64,000 nt of DNA from Streptomyces sp. NBC_00414. GTDB taxonomy: Bacteria; Actinomycetota; Actinomycetes; Streptomycetales; Streptomycetaceae. The stretch spans positions 7,192,001 through 7,256,000 of the forward strand of contig NZ_CP107935.1 in NCBI RefSeq assembly GCF_036038375.1, in the 5' to 3' direction. The notes below the pieces were generated by a model that was given only the letters and a program-made list of their open reading frames with translations, searched no databases and was not told where the DNA came from. A program made the translations under genes and the position numbers. This document shows, piece by piece, positions 47,968 to 57,195 of this stretch (the first letter of the stretch is position 1; each line of letters begins with the position of its first letter).

Positions 47968-48834
47968 CTAGTGGACGGAGTGCTCCTCCAGAGGGAACGT
48001 TCCGCCGACAACATCATCGGCGAACGCCTTCGCCGCGTCCCCCATGACCTGACGAAGATCGGCGTACTGCTTCACGAACCGCGGCATCTTGCCCCCCGTG
48101 AGCCCGAGCATGTCGGTCCACACGAGAACCTGCGCGTCCGTCTCGGGCCCGGCCCCGATCCCGACGGTGGGAATGTGCAGCACGCGCGTCACCTCCGCGG
48201 CCAGCTCGGCCGGCACAAGCTCCAGCACGACGGCGAAGGCGCCCGCGTCCTGCACGGCCTTGGCGTCACGCAGCAACTGCTGAGCGGCCTCCTCGCCACG
48301 CCCCTGGACGCGGTACCCCATGGAGTTCACGGACTGCGGCGTGAGCCCGATGTGCGCCATCACCGGGATACCCGACTCCACGAGAAGCTTGATCTGCTCG
48401 TGCGAGCGCTCACCGCCCTCCAGCTTCACGGCCCCGACCCCGGCGTCCTTCACCAGCCGCATGGCCGACCGCAGCGCCTGCACCGGCCCCTCCTGGTACG
48501 ACCCGAACGGCAGGTCGCCCACGATGAGGGCGCGCGAGGTGCCTCGTACGACGGCGGCGGACAGCATGGTCATCTCGTCCAGCGTGACGGGCACGGTGGT
48601 CTCGTAGCCCAGGTGACAGTTGCCCGCCGAGTCGCCGACGAGCATGACCGGGATACCGGCCTCGTCGAAGACGGACGCGGTCATCGCGTCGTACGCGGTG
48701 AGCATCGGCCACTTCTCGCCGCGCTCCTTGGCCACCGTGATGTCGCGGACAGTGATACGGCGTGTGCCCTTGCCTCCGTACAGCGCCTTGCTGCTGCTGT
48801 CGGTGGTCTTCTGGGCAGCCGAGAACTGCGTCAT
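47968..48834 (-). CDS. panB: 3-methyl-2-oxobutanoate hydroxymethyltransferase
   Basis: A 288-residue cytoplasmic TIM-barrel enzyme that makes ketopantoate in the pantothenate/CoA pathway. The sequences MLTAYDAMTASVFDEAGIPVMLVGDSAGN, VGDLPFGSY, VKLEGG, AHIGLTPQ and ELVPAELAAEVT are PanB hallmarks. ATG 48834 was preferred for the GAAGGAG at 9 nt; ATG 48855 is in frame but has no ribosome site. It has its own terminator. Confidence 0.95.
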   Translation of the reverse strand: MTQFSAAQKTTDSSSKALYGGKGTRRITVRDITVAKERGEKWPMLTAYDAMTASVFDEAGIPVMLVGDSAGNCHLGYETTVPVTLDEMTMLSAAVVRGTSRALIVGDLPFGSYQEGPVQALRSAMRLVKDAGVGAVKLEGGERSHEQIKLLVESGIPVMAHIGLTPQSVNSMGYRVQGRGEEAAQQLLRDAKAVQDAGAFAVVLELVPAELAAEVTRVLHIPTVGIGAGPETDAQVLVWTDMLGLTGGKMPRFVKQYADLRQVMGDAAKAFADDVVGGTFPLEEHSVH

Positions 48835-49026
48835 TGCAACGGCTCCTTCTGTCATCTCGAAGCGCCCTTACGGCGTCCCCGGATCACCTCCATGGTGGCA
48901 CCTCGTGCCACAGAACGGCTAGAGGGGTCACCGTGGGCCTCGTCTCCGTCCCGGCCGCCGCCGCGAACGTGGCCCCCACAGGCCCAAGCCCGCCTCCAGA
49001 GCTCGTAAGATCTCGGTAAAGGATTC

Positions 49027-49049
49027 CGATACGAGACGGTCTCGTATCG
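49027..49049. promoter_or_regulatory. Palindromic TetR-type operator upstream of the DHA2 exporter
   Basis: CGATACGAGA (49027-49036) and TCTCGTATCG (49040-49049) form a perfect 10-bp dyad around CGG, 22 bp before the exporter start. It is probably bound by the TetR encoded downstream at 50870-51511. Confidence 0.78.
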
Positions 49050-49071
49050 AATCTCCTCTAGCATTTTCGGT

Positions 49072-50646
49072 ATGACAACTCCTGCCGACACCGCCTCCCG
49101 GATACCGGAGGCCGTGCACCGACGACGCTGGGCGATCCTCGGCGTCCTGATGCTGAGCCTGCTGATCGTCGTTCTCGACAACTCGATCCTGAACGTCGCG
49201 ATCAAGACCATCTCGACGCCCGCCCCGACCGGCCTGGGAGCCACCCAGAGCGAGCTGGAATGGGCCATCAACTCGTACACCCTGGTCTTCGCCGGCCTGC
49301 TCTTCTCCGCCGGTCTCCTCGGTGACCGGCTCGGGCGCAAGAAGGTCCTCCTCGGCGGCCTCCTCGTCTTCGGGATCGGCTCGGCGCTCGCCGCCTCCTC
49401 CGGTTCCCCGGTGGAGCTGATCTCGTTCCGCGCGGTGATGGGCCTCGGTGCCGCCTTCGTGATGCCGGCCACGCTCGCCGTCCTCATGAACGTCTTCGAG
49501 CGCGACGAGCAGCCCAAGGCCATCGGCATCTGGGCGGGCGGTGTCGGCCTCGCCATCGCGATCGGCCCGATCACCGGAGGGGTCCTGCTCGACCACTTCT
49601 GGTGGGGCTCCGTCTTCCTGATCAACGTGCCGATCGTGATCGTGGCGCTCGGCCTGATGATCTGGCTCGTCCCCGACTCCCGCGACCCCAAGCCCGGCCG
49701 CATCGACCCGGTGGGCGTGGTGCTGTCCGTCATCGGCCTCGTCCTGCTGGTCTACGGCATCATCAAGGGCGGCCAGCTCGCCGACTTCACGGACGTCAAG
49801 GTCCTCGCGACCATCGGCGCCGGACTCGCCGTACTCGTCGGCTTCGTCGTGCACGAGAAGCGCAGCGACCACCCGTCGATCGACATCGACTACTTCAGGA
49901 ACAAGGTCTTCTCCGCGGCGATCTCCGCCATCGCGCTGGTCTTCTTCGCGCTGATGGGCGTGACCTTCTTCTCCGTCTTCTACACCCAGAGCGTGCGCGG
50001 TTACTCGCCTCTGCAGACGGGTCTGCTGATGCTGCCGCTGGCCGTCGCGCAGCTCGTCTTCGCGCCGCGTGCCCGGCTGGTCGTGGACCGCTTCGGCAAC
50101 CGGGCCACCACCACCGCGGGCATGCTCACCATCGCCGCCATGCTGGCCGCGTTCGCCGCGCTGGAGGCGGACACGCCCATCTGGATCCTGGAAGTCATCT
50201 TCTTCCTGATGGGCGCGGGCATGGCGCACATCATGACGCCGACCAGTGTCGTGATCATGCAGGCACTGCCCCGTGAGAAGGCGGGTTCGGCCTCCGCGCT
50301 CAGCAACACCTTCCGCCAGGTCGGCGGCGCGCTCGGCATCGCCGTACTCGGCTCGGTCCTCTCCGCCGCGTACCGCTCGGGCATCGAGGACAAGCTGCCC
50401 CCGGCCGCCCGGCACGAGGCGGGCGAGTCCATCGAGGCGACCCTCGGCTTCGCCGCGAAACTCGGCCCGAAGGGCGACGCCCTGATCGCCCCGGCCAACG
50501 ACGCCTTCCTGCACGCGATGCACGTAACGGCCCTGTGCGGCGCGGGAGTCGCCGTCGTGGGCGCCCTGGTCGTCTACCTGTTCCTGCCGGGCCGCACCCC
50601 GACCTCGACCGAAAAGGGACCTGAACTGGTGGGCGCCGACCACTGA
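49072..50646 (+). CDS. MFS drug exporter, DHA2 (14-helix) family
   Basis: A 524-residue multidrug exporter with 14 predicted helices. VLDNSILNVAIKTI (motif D1 in helix 1), GLLGDRLGRKKVLL (motif A) and GGVGLAIAIGPITGGVLLDHFWWGSVFLINVPI (motif C and helix 5/6 loop) are DHA2 hallmarks. It is similar to EmrB/QacA-like pumps. A perfect palindromic operator precedes it and the next gene is a TetR repressor, the usual pump-repressor pair. Confidence 0.94.
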   Translation: MTTPADTASRIPEAVHRRRWAILGVLMLSLLIVVLDNSILNVAIKTISTPAPTGLGATQSELEWAINSYTLVFAGLLFSAGLLGDRLGRKKVLLGGLLVFGIGSALAASSGSPVELISFRAVMGLGAAFVMPATLAVLMNVFERDEQPKAIGIWAGGVGLAIAIGPITGGVLLDHFWWGSVFLINVPIVIVALGLMIWLVPDSRDPKPGRIDPVGVVLSVIGLVLLVYGIIKGGQLADFTDVKVLATIGAGLAVLVGFVVHEKRSDHPSIDIDYFRNKVFSAAISAIALVFFALMGVTFFSVFYTQSVRGYSPLQTGLLMLPLAVAQLVFAPRARLVVDRFGNRATTTAGMLTIAAMLAAFAALEADTPIWILEVIFFLMGAGMAHIMTPTSVVIMQALPREKAGSASALSNTFRQVGGALGIAVLGSVLSAAYRSGIEDKLPPAARHEAGESIEATLGFAAKLGPKGDALIAPANDAFLHAMHVTALCGAGVAVVGALVVYLFLPGRTPTSTEKGPELVGADH

Positions 50647-50656
50647 AGCGCGCCAA

Positions 50657-50676
50657 AGGGGCGCGGGGAACGGCGC
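50657..50676 (-). repeat. Single exact repeat copy between exporter and tetR
   Basis: Reverse form of the common 20-bp core, 10 nt after the exporter stop. It is followed by CACCCGGCCACGACG, resembling the extended form at 30706. Confidence 0.85.
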
Positions 50677-50869
50677 ACCCGGCCACGACGCACCCGCAGA
50701 CGACCAACCGGCCTCCCGCGGGGCGCCCGCAGGGCTCCGGCCCGGCGAACGGGCCGCCCCACCGAACCCCCCCGTCGGCCAGAGACAATCGGCTCGGCCG
50801 GAAACGGCGGAAAAGCGCGGCGGAACAGCGCGACCGGCGCAACGGCACACGAGAGAGCGGAGCGAACGC

Positions 50870-51511
50870 GTGGGCGGCGTGGAGCAGGGCCAGGACCAGG
50901 GCACGGGCACGGCCGGACGGGGCGGGGCCGCCAGAGGCCGCCCCCGCAGCGAGGCGGTGGAGCGCTCGATCATCGAGGGCGTCATGCGGCTGCTGGAGGA
51001 GGGCGTCCCGCTCGCGGAGATCTCCATAGAGCGGGTCGCACGCATCGCCGGTGTGGGAAAGGCCACCATCTACCGCCGCTGGAGCGGCCGCGAGGAGCTC
51101 TTCTGCGACGTGATGCGCACCGCCGAACCGCCCGACCCCGAGCTGCCCGGCACCTCCATGCGCGACGACCTGATCGTCATACTCGACTCGCTCCGGGTGC
51201 GCGGTCTGGCCAACCGCTCGTCGGCGATCATGCACAACGTCTACGCGCAGATGAAGAGCAGCCCCAAGCTGTGGAAGGTCTACCACGCGGCCGTCATCGA
51301 ACCGCGCCGCCTGATGACGCTCGACGTACTGCGGCGCGGCCAGGCGAACGGCGAGATCCGCGCGGACGTCGACGTCGAACTGGCCAACGACCTCTTCGTG
51401 GGCCCCATGCTCGTCCGCGCGGTCATCCGCCCGGACGCGGGCCTGGAGGAGGGACTGCCCGAACGAATCGTCGACACCGTCCTGGCGGGACTGGGCCCCA
51501 CCGCCCGCTGA
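50870..51511 (+). CDS. TetR-family repressor, likely of the DHA2 exporter
   Basis: A 213-residue TetR regulator. An N-terminal disordered stretch (GGVEQGQDQGTGTAGRGGAARGRPRSEA) precedes the HTH (about 45-80, ISIERVARIAGVGKATIYRRW). The C-terminal dimer domain resembles TetR_C_11 (VDVELANDLFVGPMLVRAVI), like the regulator at 20331. GTG 50870 is the upstream-most start. It should bind the 49027-49049 palindrome and be released by a pump substrate (inference). Confidence 0.88.
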   Translation: MGGVEQGQDQGTGTAGRGGAARGRPRSEAVERSIIEGVMRLLEEGVPLAEISIERVARIAGVGKATIYRRWSGREELFCDVMRTAEPPDPELPGTSMRDDLIVILDSLRVRGLANRSSAIMHNVYAQMKSSPKLWKVYHAAVIEPRRLMTLDVLRRGQANGEIRADVDVELANDLFVGPMLVRAVIRPDAGLEEGLPERIVDTVLAGLGPTAR

Positions 51512-51720
51512 CCTGCCCCTTCAGCCGCCGTCCCGCCTCCGAGTGAATGTGCGCGTTACGTCACAGACCGCCCCACCTGGCCCGCTGCCGGAACTCGCCG
51601 CGCCCCCTTGGTCGTCCTTGTGCCCGTACGGCCGTCATGTGACGGCGGGAACGATCGCGATCATCCCCTAGGGTCTTAGGGCGCGGGGATGATGTGAACG
51701 GCAGTTGGTGAGGCGACGGT

Positions 51721-52758
51721 ATGGCGCAGGCGTACATGACGGAGACGGGCAGCGGCGGCCAGGGGCCCGACCGCAGAGGAACCCGGCTTCGCCGCCTGCT
51801 GACTTCACTGCGAACCGACCGGGGCATCTGGCGCCGCGGGATCGTCCTCGCCGCGTTCTCCGTCGTGCTCGCCCTGGTGATGGCGGTGCACGCGCAGATC
51901 CCGAACAGGATCGGCAACCTCGGCAGTCTCCTCGAAACGTTCCTCCCCTGGCTGGGGATCGCCGTTCCGCTGCTGCTCGTCCTCGCGCTGTTCCGCAGGT
52001 CCGCGACCGCGCTGATCGCCGTGCTCCTGCCGGCCGTCGTCTGGGTCAACCTCTTCGGCGGGCTGCTCGTCGACCGGACGGGCTCCGGCGGAGACCTCAC
52101 CGTCGCCACGCACAACGTCAACGCGGACAACCCGGACCCGTCCGGCACGGCCCGCGACGTGGCCGCCTCCGGCGCGGACGTGGTGGCCCTCGAAGAGCTG
52201 ACCACCTCGGCGGTGCCGGTCTACGAGAAGGCCCTCGCCTCGACGTACAAGTACCACTCCGTGCAGGGCACGGTCGGTCTGTGGAGCAAGTACCCGCTGA
52301 GCGGGGCCGGGCCCGTCGACATCAAGCTCGGCTGGACCCGCGCGATGCGGGCGACCGTCACCGCGCCCCAGGGGCAGCTCGCGGTGTACGTGGCGCACCT
52401 GCCCTCCGTGCGCGTGAAGCTGGAGGCCGGGTTCACCGCGCGGCAGCGCGACAAGAGCGCCGACGCGCTGGGCGAGGCCATCGCCGACGAGAAGCTGCCG
52501 GACATCGCCCTCCTCGGGGACCTGAACGGCACGATGAACGACCGCGCGCTGAACGGCGTCACCTCGCAGATGCGCTCCGCGCAGGGCGCGGCGGGCAGTG
52601 GCTTCGGGTTCAGCTGGCCGGCGTCGTTCCCGATGGCCCGGATCGACCAGATCATGGTCAAGGGTGTCGAGCCGGTCACCTCGTGGACCCTTCCGGAGAC
52701 GGACAGTGACCATCTTCCGATCGCCGCCCGAGTGAAGCTCTCGGCAACCGCTTCGTAA
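51721..52758 (+). CDS. Membrane-anchored endonuclease/exonuclease/phosphatase (EEP) family protein
   Basis: A 345-residue protein with about three N-terminal helices (residues 39-58, 74-92 and 95-115) and an external EEP domain (about 125-340). VATHNVNADN, ALEELTTSAV, LPDIALLGDLNGTMND and TDSDHLPIAARV supply the metal and phosphate residues. It may hydrolyse phosphodiester or phospholipid substrates outside the cell. ATG 51721 follows GTGAGG; ATG 51736 is an alternative. Confidence 0.85.
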   Translation: MAQAYMTETGSGGQGPDRRGTRLRRLLTSLRTDRGIWRRGIVLAAFSVVLALVMAVHAQIPNRIGNLGSLLETFLPWLGIAVPLLLVLALFRRSATALIAVLLPAVVWVNLFGGLLVDRTGSGGDLTVATHNVNADNPDPSGTARDVAASGADVVALEELTTSAVPVYEKALASTYKYHSVQGTVGLWSKYPLSGAGPVDIKLGWTRAMRATVTAPQGQLAVYVAHLPSVRVKLEAGFTARQRDKSADALGEAIADEKLPDIALLGDLNGTMNDRALNGVTSQMRSAQGAAGSGFGFSWPASFPMARIDQIMVKGVEPVTSWTLPETDSDHLPIAARVKLSATAS

Positions 52759-52846
52759 CCTCTGGGAATACTGGGGCTGGGAGGCTTTGTTCCGCAGGTG
52801 AACATAAACTGCACGGAACACCGCTCTCCCCTGTGAAAGGTCCCTC

Positions 52847-54070
52847 ATGCCCCTGGCCCTGCTCGCCCTCGCCGTGGGCGCCTTCGGCATCGGCACCACC
52901 GAGTTCGTGATGATGGGGCTGCTGCCCGACGTCGCGGACGACCTGAACATCTCGATCCCCAGCGCGGGCCACCTCGTCTCGGCGTACGCGATCGGCGTCG
53001 TCGTCGGCGCCCCGCTGCTCGCGGCGGTCACCGCGCGCATGGCCCGCCGCAAGGTCCTGATCGGGCTGATGGTGCTGTTCGTCGTGGGCAACACGCTCTC
53101 GGCGTTCGCCCCCGACAACACCTCACTGCTCGCGGCCCGCTTCCTGAGCGGCCTGCCCCACGGCGCCTTCTTCGGCGTCGGAGCCGTCGTCGCCACCGGC
53201 ATGGTCAGCGCCGAACGCAAGGCCCGCGCGGTCTCCCTCATGTTCCTCGGCCTGACCGTCGCGAACATCGCGGGCGTCCCCGCCGCGACCCTCATCGGCC
53301 AGCAGCTCGGCTGGCGTGCCACCTTCCTCGGCGTCAGCGTGATCGGCCTGGTGGCCATCGCCTCCCTGGCGCTGCTCCTGCCCAGGAGCACCGAGCACGA
53401 CTCCGCCGCGACCGGACTGCGCGGCGAACTGGCGGCGCTCAAGTCGCTCCCGGTCTGGCTGGCCCTCGGTACGACCGTCGCGGGCTTCGGCGCGCTCTTC
53501 TCGGCGTACAGCTACATCACGCCGATGCTGACGGACTCCGCCGGGTACGCCGACTCCAGCGTGACCCTGCTGCTCGCGCTGTTCGGCGTGGGCGCGACGG
53601 CGGGCAACCTGCTCGGCGGGCGCCTGGCCGACCGCTCGATGCGCGGCACCCTGTTCGGCGGCCTGGTCTCCCTGGTGGCCGTCCTGGCCCTCTTCCCGCT
53701 GATGATGGGCACGGCGTGGAGTGCGCCGCTCGCGGTGGTGCTGCTCGGCGCGGCGGCGTTCATGACCAGCTCCCCGCTGCTCCTCATGGTCATGGAGAAG
53801 GCGTCCTCGGCCCCGTCCCTGGCCTCCTCCGCCAACCAGGCGGCCTTCAACCTCGCGAACGCGGGCGGCGCGTGGATCGGCGGCCTGACCCTCGCGGCGG
53901 GCTTCGGCGTGACGTCCCCGGCCCTCGCGGGCGCGGCCCTCGCCGTCCTCGGCCTGGGCGTGGCGGCCCTCGCGTACGGCGTGGACCGAAAGCGCGGCAC
54001 GACGGGCTCGGGCCGTGTGGTGGCCACGTACACTCCGCAGCGGCGCGCTGAGCAGGCCGTTCACCACTGA
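52847..54070 (+). CDS. MFS exporter (AraJ/sugar-efflux type)
   Basis: A 407-residue, 12-helix DHA1-type exporter. The start LALAVGAFGIGTTEFVMMGLLPDVADDL is the characteristic AraJ/YdhP motif. The loop ARMARRKVLIGLM (motif A-like) and LSGLPHGAFFGVGAVVA also fit. AGTGAAAGG-type ribosome site precedes ATG 52847. The substrate (arabinose-like or drug) is unknown. Confidence 0.9.
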   Translation: MPLALLALAVGAFGIGTTEFVMMGLLPDVADDLNISIPSAGHLVSAYAIGVVVGAPLLAAVTARMARRKVLIGLMVLFVVGNTLSAFAPDNTSLLAARFLSGLPHGAFFGVGAVVATGMVSAERKARAVSLMFLGLTVANIAGVPAATLIGQQLGWRATFLGVSVIGLVAIASLALLLPRSTEHDSAATGLRGELAALKSLPVWLALGTTVAGFGALFSAYSYITPMLTDSAGYADSSVTLLLALFGVGATAGNLLGGRLADRSMRGTLFGGLVSLVAVLALFPLMMGTAWSAPLAVVLLGAAAFMTSSPLLLMVMEKASSAPSLASSANQAAFNLANAGGAWIGGLTLAAGFGVTSPALAGAALAVLGLGVAALAYGVDRKRGTTGSGRVVATYTPQRRAEQAVHH

Positions 54071-54470
54071 CCGGGCCGTGACCGCGCCGTTCCCCGCGCC
54101 CCCAAAAGACAAAAGACTGCGCCGTTCCCCGCGCCCCTGAGGGGCCCGAGGCCCGACCGAGCCCCCGTCATCAGGCGAGCCTTTCAGGAGCGCGGGAAAC
54201 GGCGCGACAAGCCCCCACCGCCCCGCAGCGCCGACGAACGACCCGCCGTGTCTTCAGGGGCGCGGGAAACGGCGCGGCCAGCCCTCGCCGGCCCGCAGCG
54301 TCCGAACGGCCTGCTGTGTCTTTAGGGGCGCGGGGAACTGCGCGGCCAGCCCCCGCCGGCCCGCAGCCGACGAACGGCCTGCCGGCAGGCGTGTTTTTCA
54401 GGGGCGCGGGGAACGGCGCGATCAGCCCCCGCCGGGCCGTGGCGACCGAACGAGCCGCCGTCAGGCAAGG
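54071..54470. repeat. 400-bp intergenic array of six repeat copies, orientation switches
   Basis: Forward copies are near 54084-54103 and 54119-54137. Reverse copies are at 54186-54205, 54255-54274, 54324-54343 and 54400-54419. The four reverse copies carry a longer conserved tail GCGCGRCCAGCCCCCGCC followed by GGCCCGCAG and GACGAACGGCCTG, giving units of about 70 bp. The whole gap between the convergent MFS and nadE genes consists of this array; no coding sequence is visible. Confidence 0.88.
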
Positions 54471-54473
54471 AGA

Positions 54474-54503
54474 AGGGGCGTCCGGCAAACGCCGGGCGCC
54501 CCT
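54474..54503 (-). terminator. Hairpin terminator of nadE
   Basis: AGGGGCGTCCGGC / GCCGGGCGCCCCT, 13 bp with one T-G pair and the 4-nt loop AAAC, 13 bp beyond the nadE stop. Confidence 0.8.
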
Positions 54504-54516
54504 CACCCTCAGCCCG

Positions 54517-56271
54517 TCACAACCGCTCGCGCCACTGATTCGTGATCGGCAACCGCCGGTCCTTGCCGAACCCCTTCGCCGAGATCTTCGTACCCGGCGG
54601 ATACTGCCGCCGCTTGTACTCGGCCGTATCGACCATACGAAGCGTCTTGGTCACCATCTCCCGGTCGAACCCCGCCGCCACGATCGCATCGGCCCCCGTG
54701 TCCCGGTCGACGTACAGCTCCAGAATCGCGTCCAGCACGGGATAGTCCGGCAACGAGTCCGTGTCGACCTGCCCGGGCCGCAGCTCGGCGCTCGGCGGCT
54801 TGGAGATGGAGTTCTCCGGGATCGGCGGAGTCTGCCCCCGCTCGACCGCCGCCCGGTTGCGCCACTCGGCGAGCCGGAAGATCGACGTCTTGTACACGTC
54901 CTTGATCGGCCCGTACGCGCCCACCGAGTCGCCGTACAGCGTCGAATACCCCACCGCCAGCTCGGACTTGTTGCCCGGCGCCAGCACGATGTGCCCCTCC
55001 TGGTTGGAGAGGGCCATCAGCATGGTGCCGCGCAGCCGCGACTGAAGGTTCTCCTCGGCGAGCCCGGTCAGCCCCAGCGACCCCATGTACGCGTCGAACA
55101 TCGGCTCGATCGGTACGGTCCGGAAGTTGAGCCCGGTCCGCCGGGCCAGCTCGGCCGCGTCGTCCTTGGAGTGGTCCGAGGAGTACTTGGACGGCATCGA
55201 CACGCAGTACACGTTCTGGGCGCCGAGCGCGTCGCAGGCGATCGCGGCGACCAGGGCGGAGTCGATACCGCCCGAGAGCCCGATCAGCACGGAGCTGAAA
55301 CCGTTCTTCGCGGTGTACGCCCGCAGCCCCACCACGAGCGCGGAGTACACCTCCTCGTCGGCGTCGAGCCGCTCGGCGTACCCGCCGGAGAGCTCCGCCT
55401 CGTACGGGGGCAGCGGTTCGTCGGAGAGGACGACGTGATCGATGCGCAGCCCGTCGTCCACGATGCCCGAGGGCGGCTCGGTGGCGGCGGCCGGCAGGTC
55501 CAGGTCGAGGACGACACACCCCTCGGAGAACTGCGGCGCCCGCGCGACGACCTCACCGTTCCGGTCGACGACGATCGAGTCCCCGTCGAAGACCAGCTCG
55601 TCCTGGCCGCCGATCATGGCCAGGTACGCGGTCGTGCAGCCGGCCTCCTGCGCGCGCTTGCGCACGAGGTCGAGCCGGGTGTCGTCCTTGTCGCGCTCGT
55701 ACGGCGAGGCGTTGATGGACAGCAGCAGGCCCGCCCCGGCGGAACGGGCCGCCGGGACACGGCCGCCGTCCTGCCAGAGGTCCTCGCAGATGGCGAGCGC
55801 GACATCGATGCCGTGCACCCGTACGACCGGCAGGGTGTCACCGGGCACGAAGTAGCGGAACTCGTCGAAGACGCCGTAGTTCGGCAGGTGGTGCTTGGCG
55901 AAGGTGAGGACCACCTCGCCGCGGTGCAGCACCGCCGCCGCGTTCCGCGGGGCACCGGCCGGCTGCCCGTACCTGGGCTGGGCCTTCTCGGAACGGTCGA
56001 GGTAGCCGACGACGACCGGCAGGTCCCCGAACCCCTCCTCGGCGAGCCGGGCGGCGAGAGCGTGCAGGGCCGCGCGGGACGCCTCCACGAAGGACGACCG
56101 CAGGGCCAGGTCCTCGACGGGATACCCGGTCAGCACCATCTCGGGGAACGCCACGAGGTGCGCCCCCTGCTCGGCGGAGTGCCGGGTCCAGCGGACGACC
56201 GCCTCGGCGTTCCCGGCGAGATCGCCGACGGTCGAGTCGATCTGATTCAGAGCGAGACGTAGTTGAGGCAC
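54517..56271 (-). CDS. nadE: Glutamine-hydrolysing NAD+ synthase
   Basis: A 584-residue cytoplasmic enzyme that amidates deamido-NAD with glutamine as donor. The N-terminal nitrilase-type glutaminase (about 1-270) has Glu in AFPEMVLTGYP, Lys in FAKHHLPNYGVFDE and Cys in ICEDLWQDG. The C-terminal synthetase has the ATP P-loop GLSGGIDSAL. GTG 56271 has TACACT 6 nt upstream and no ribosome site, so the transcript is probably leaderless. A hairpin terminator follows. Confidence 0.95.
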   Translation of the reverse strand: MPQLRLALNQIDSTVGDLAGNAEAVVRWTRHSAEQGAHLVAFPEMVLTGYPVEDLALRSSFVEASRAALHALAARLAEEGFGDLPVVVGYLDRSEKAQPRYGQPAGAPRNAAAVLHRGEVVLTFAKHHLPNYGVFDEFRYFVPGDTLPVVRVHGIDVALAICEDLWQDGGRVPAARSAGAGLLLSINASPYERDKDDTRLDLVRKRAQEAGCTTAYLAMIGGQDELVFDGDSIVVDRNGEVVARAPQFSEGCVVLDLDLPAAATEPPSGIVDDGLRIDHVVLSDEPLPPYEAELSGGYAERLDADEEVYSALVVGLRAYTAKNGFSSVLIGLSGGIDSALVAAIACDALGAQNVYCVSMPSKYSSDHSKDDAAELARRTGLNFRTVPIEPMFDAYMGSLGLTGLAEENLQSRLRGTMLMALSNQEGHIVLAPGNKSELAVGYSTLYGDSVGAYGPIKDVYKTSIFRLAEWRNRAAVERGQTPPIPENSISKPPSAELRPGQVDTDSLPDYPVLDAILELYVDRDTGADAIVAAGFDREMVTKTLRMVDTAEYKRRQYPPGTKISAKGFGKDRRLPITNQWRERL

Positions 56272-56277
56272 GCGTCC

Positions 56278-56283
56278 AGTGTA
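56278..56283 (-). promoter_or_regulatory. -10 box of a leaderless nadE transcript
   Basis: Minus-strand TACACT lies 6 nt before the GTG start codon. Confidence 0.5.
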
Positions 56284-56331
56284 ATCGTCAGAGCGACGCG
56301 ATGGGGGGCGCCCCGTCAGGGGGCGCCCGCC

Positions 56332-56351
56332 AGGGGCGCGGGGAACTGCGC
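56332..56351 (-). repeat. Single repeat copy between nadE and DUF998 genes
   Basis: AGGGGCGCGGGGAACTGCGC, one change from the core. It lies between two divergent promoters, unlike most copies. Confidence 0.85.
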
Positions 56352-56424
56352 GACAGGCACTCACCGGCCCGCAGCTCTCCGTACGATGTGCGGACCCCAC
56401 CCCCGACCCCGATGATGGGCGTCG

Positions 56425-57195
56425 ATGACCACGCCACGCACGGCCGCAGCCACCCTCCTGGCACTCGGCGCCCTCGCCTACTCCGCATGGGCACTGGAAG
56501 CCGTCATCACGACAGGCCTCCACCCGGCCCACACCTACGTGAGCGAACTGGCCGCGACCGACCAGCCGTACGGCATCCTGTTCCGCACGACGGACCTGCT
56601 CGCGGGCACACTCGTGGCCGCCGCCGCCCTGCCGGCACTCCGCACACGGCCCGGCGAGGGGCCGGCCGCGCGGACCGGCCGAGCCGCACTCCTCCTCTTC
56701 GGCGTAGCGACCGCAGTGGACTCCCGCCTGCCGCTCAGCTGCACGCCCACAGGGGACCCGGGATGCGCCGCGAGGGAGACCGCGGGCCTGGTCCCGTGGA
56801 CCCACTCCGCGCACACGCTGACCAGCACGATCGCCCTGTGCGGCATCCTCGTCGCCATGGTGGTCCTCACCCGCGCCGCCCGTCGGCACGCGCCCCGTTC
56901 GCCGCTGGCCCGCTCGGGGCCGTGCCTGGTGGCGCTCGAACTGGCCGCCACCGCCTGGACGCTGGCCGCGATCGCCGCGCTGGAGAGCGGCCACGACGGC
57001 TGGGGTGTCGGCATCGCCCAGCGCCTCCAGGTCGGCCTCATCGCGATCTGGCTGGGCGCACTGGCCGTCTCCGTCCTGCGCGCCCCGGCGCCCGACGCAC
57101 CGCTCCACGGCCCCGGACCCGCCGAAGGCGGCGACGAACGCGTCCCTCTCGGCAGCGCACGCGGCCCCGCCCCCGCCCGGGAGGCCCGCCCATGA
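56425..57195 (+). CDS. DUF998 membrane protein
   Basis: A 256-residue membrane protein with six or so hydrophobic helices. The first segment LGALAYSAWALEAVITTGLHPAHTYVSELAATDQPYG is the DUF998 signature, and CTPTGDPGCAARE carries a conserved Cys pair. The C-terminal 40 residues are Pro/Gly-rich and cytoplasmic. It overlaps the next gene by ATGA, so the two are coupled. The function is unknown. Confidence 0.82.
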   Translation: MTTPRTAAATLLALGALAYSAWALEAVITTGLHPAHTYVSELAATDQPYGILFRTTDLLAGTLVAAAALPALRTRPGEGPAARTGRAALLLFGVATAVDSRLPLSCTPTGDPGCAARETAGLVPWTHSAHTLTSTIALCGILVAMVVLTRAARRHAPRSPLARSGPCLVALELAATAWTLAAIAALESGHDGWGVGIAQRLQVGLIAIWLGALAVSVLRAPAPDAPLHGPGPAEGGDERVPLGSARGPAPAREARP

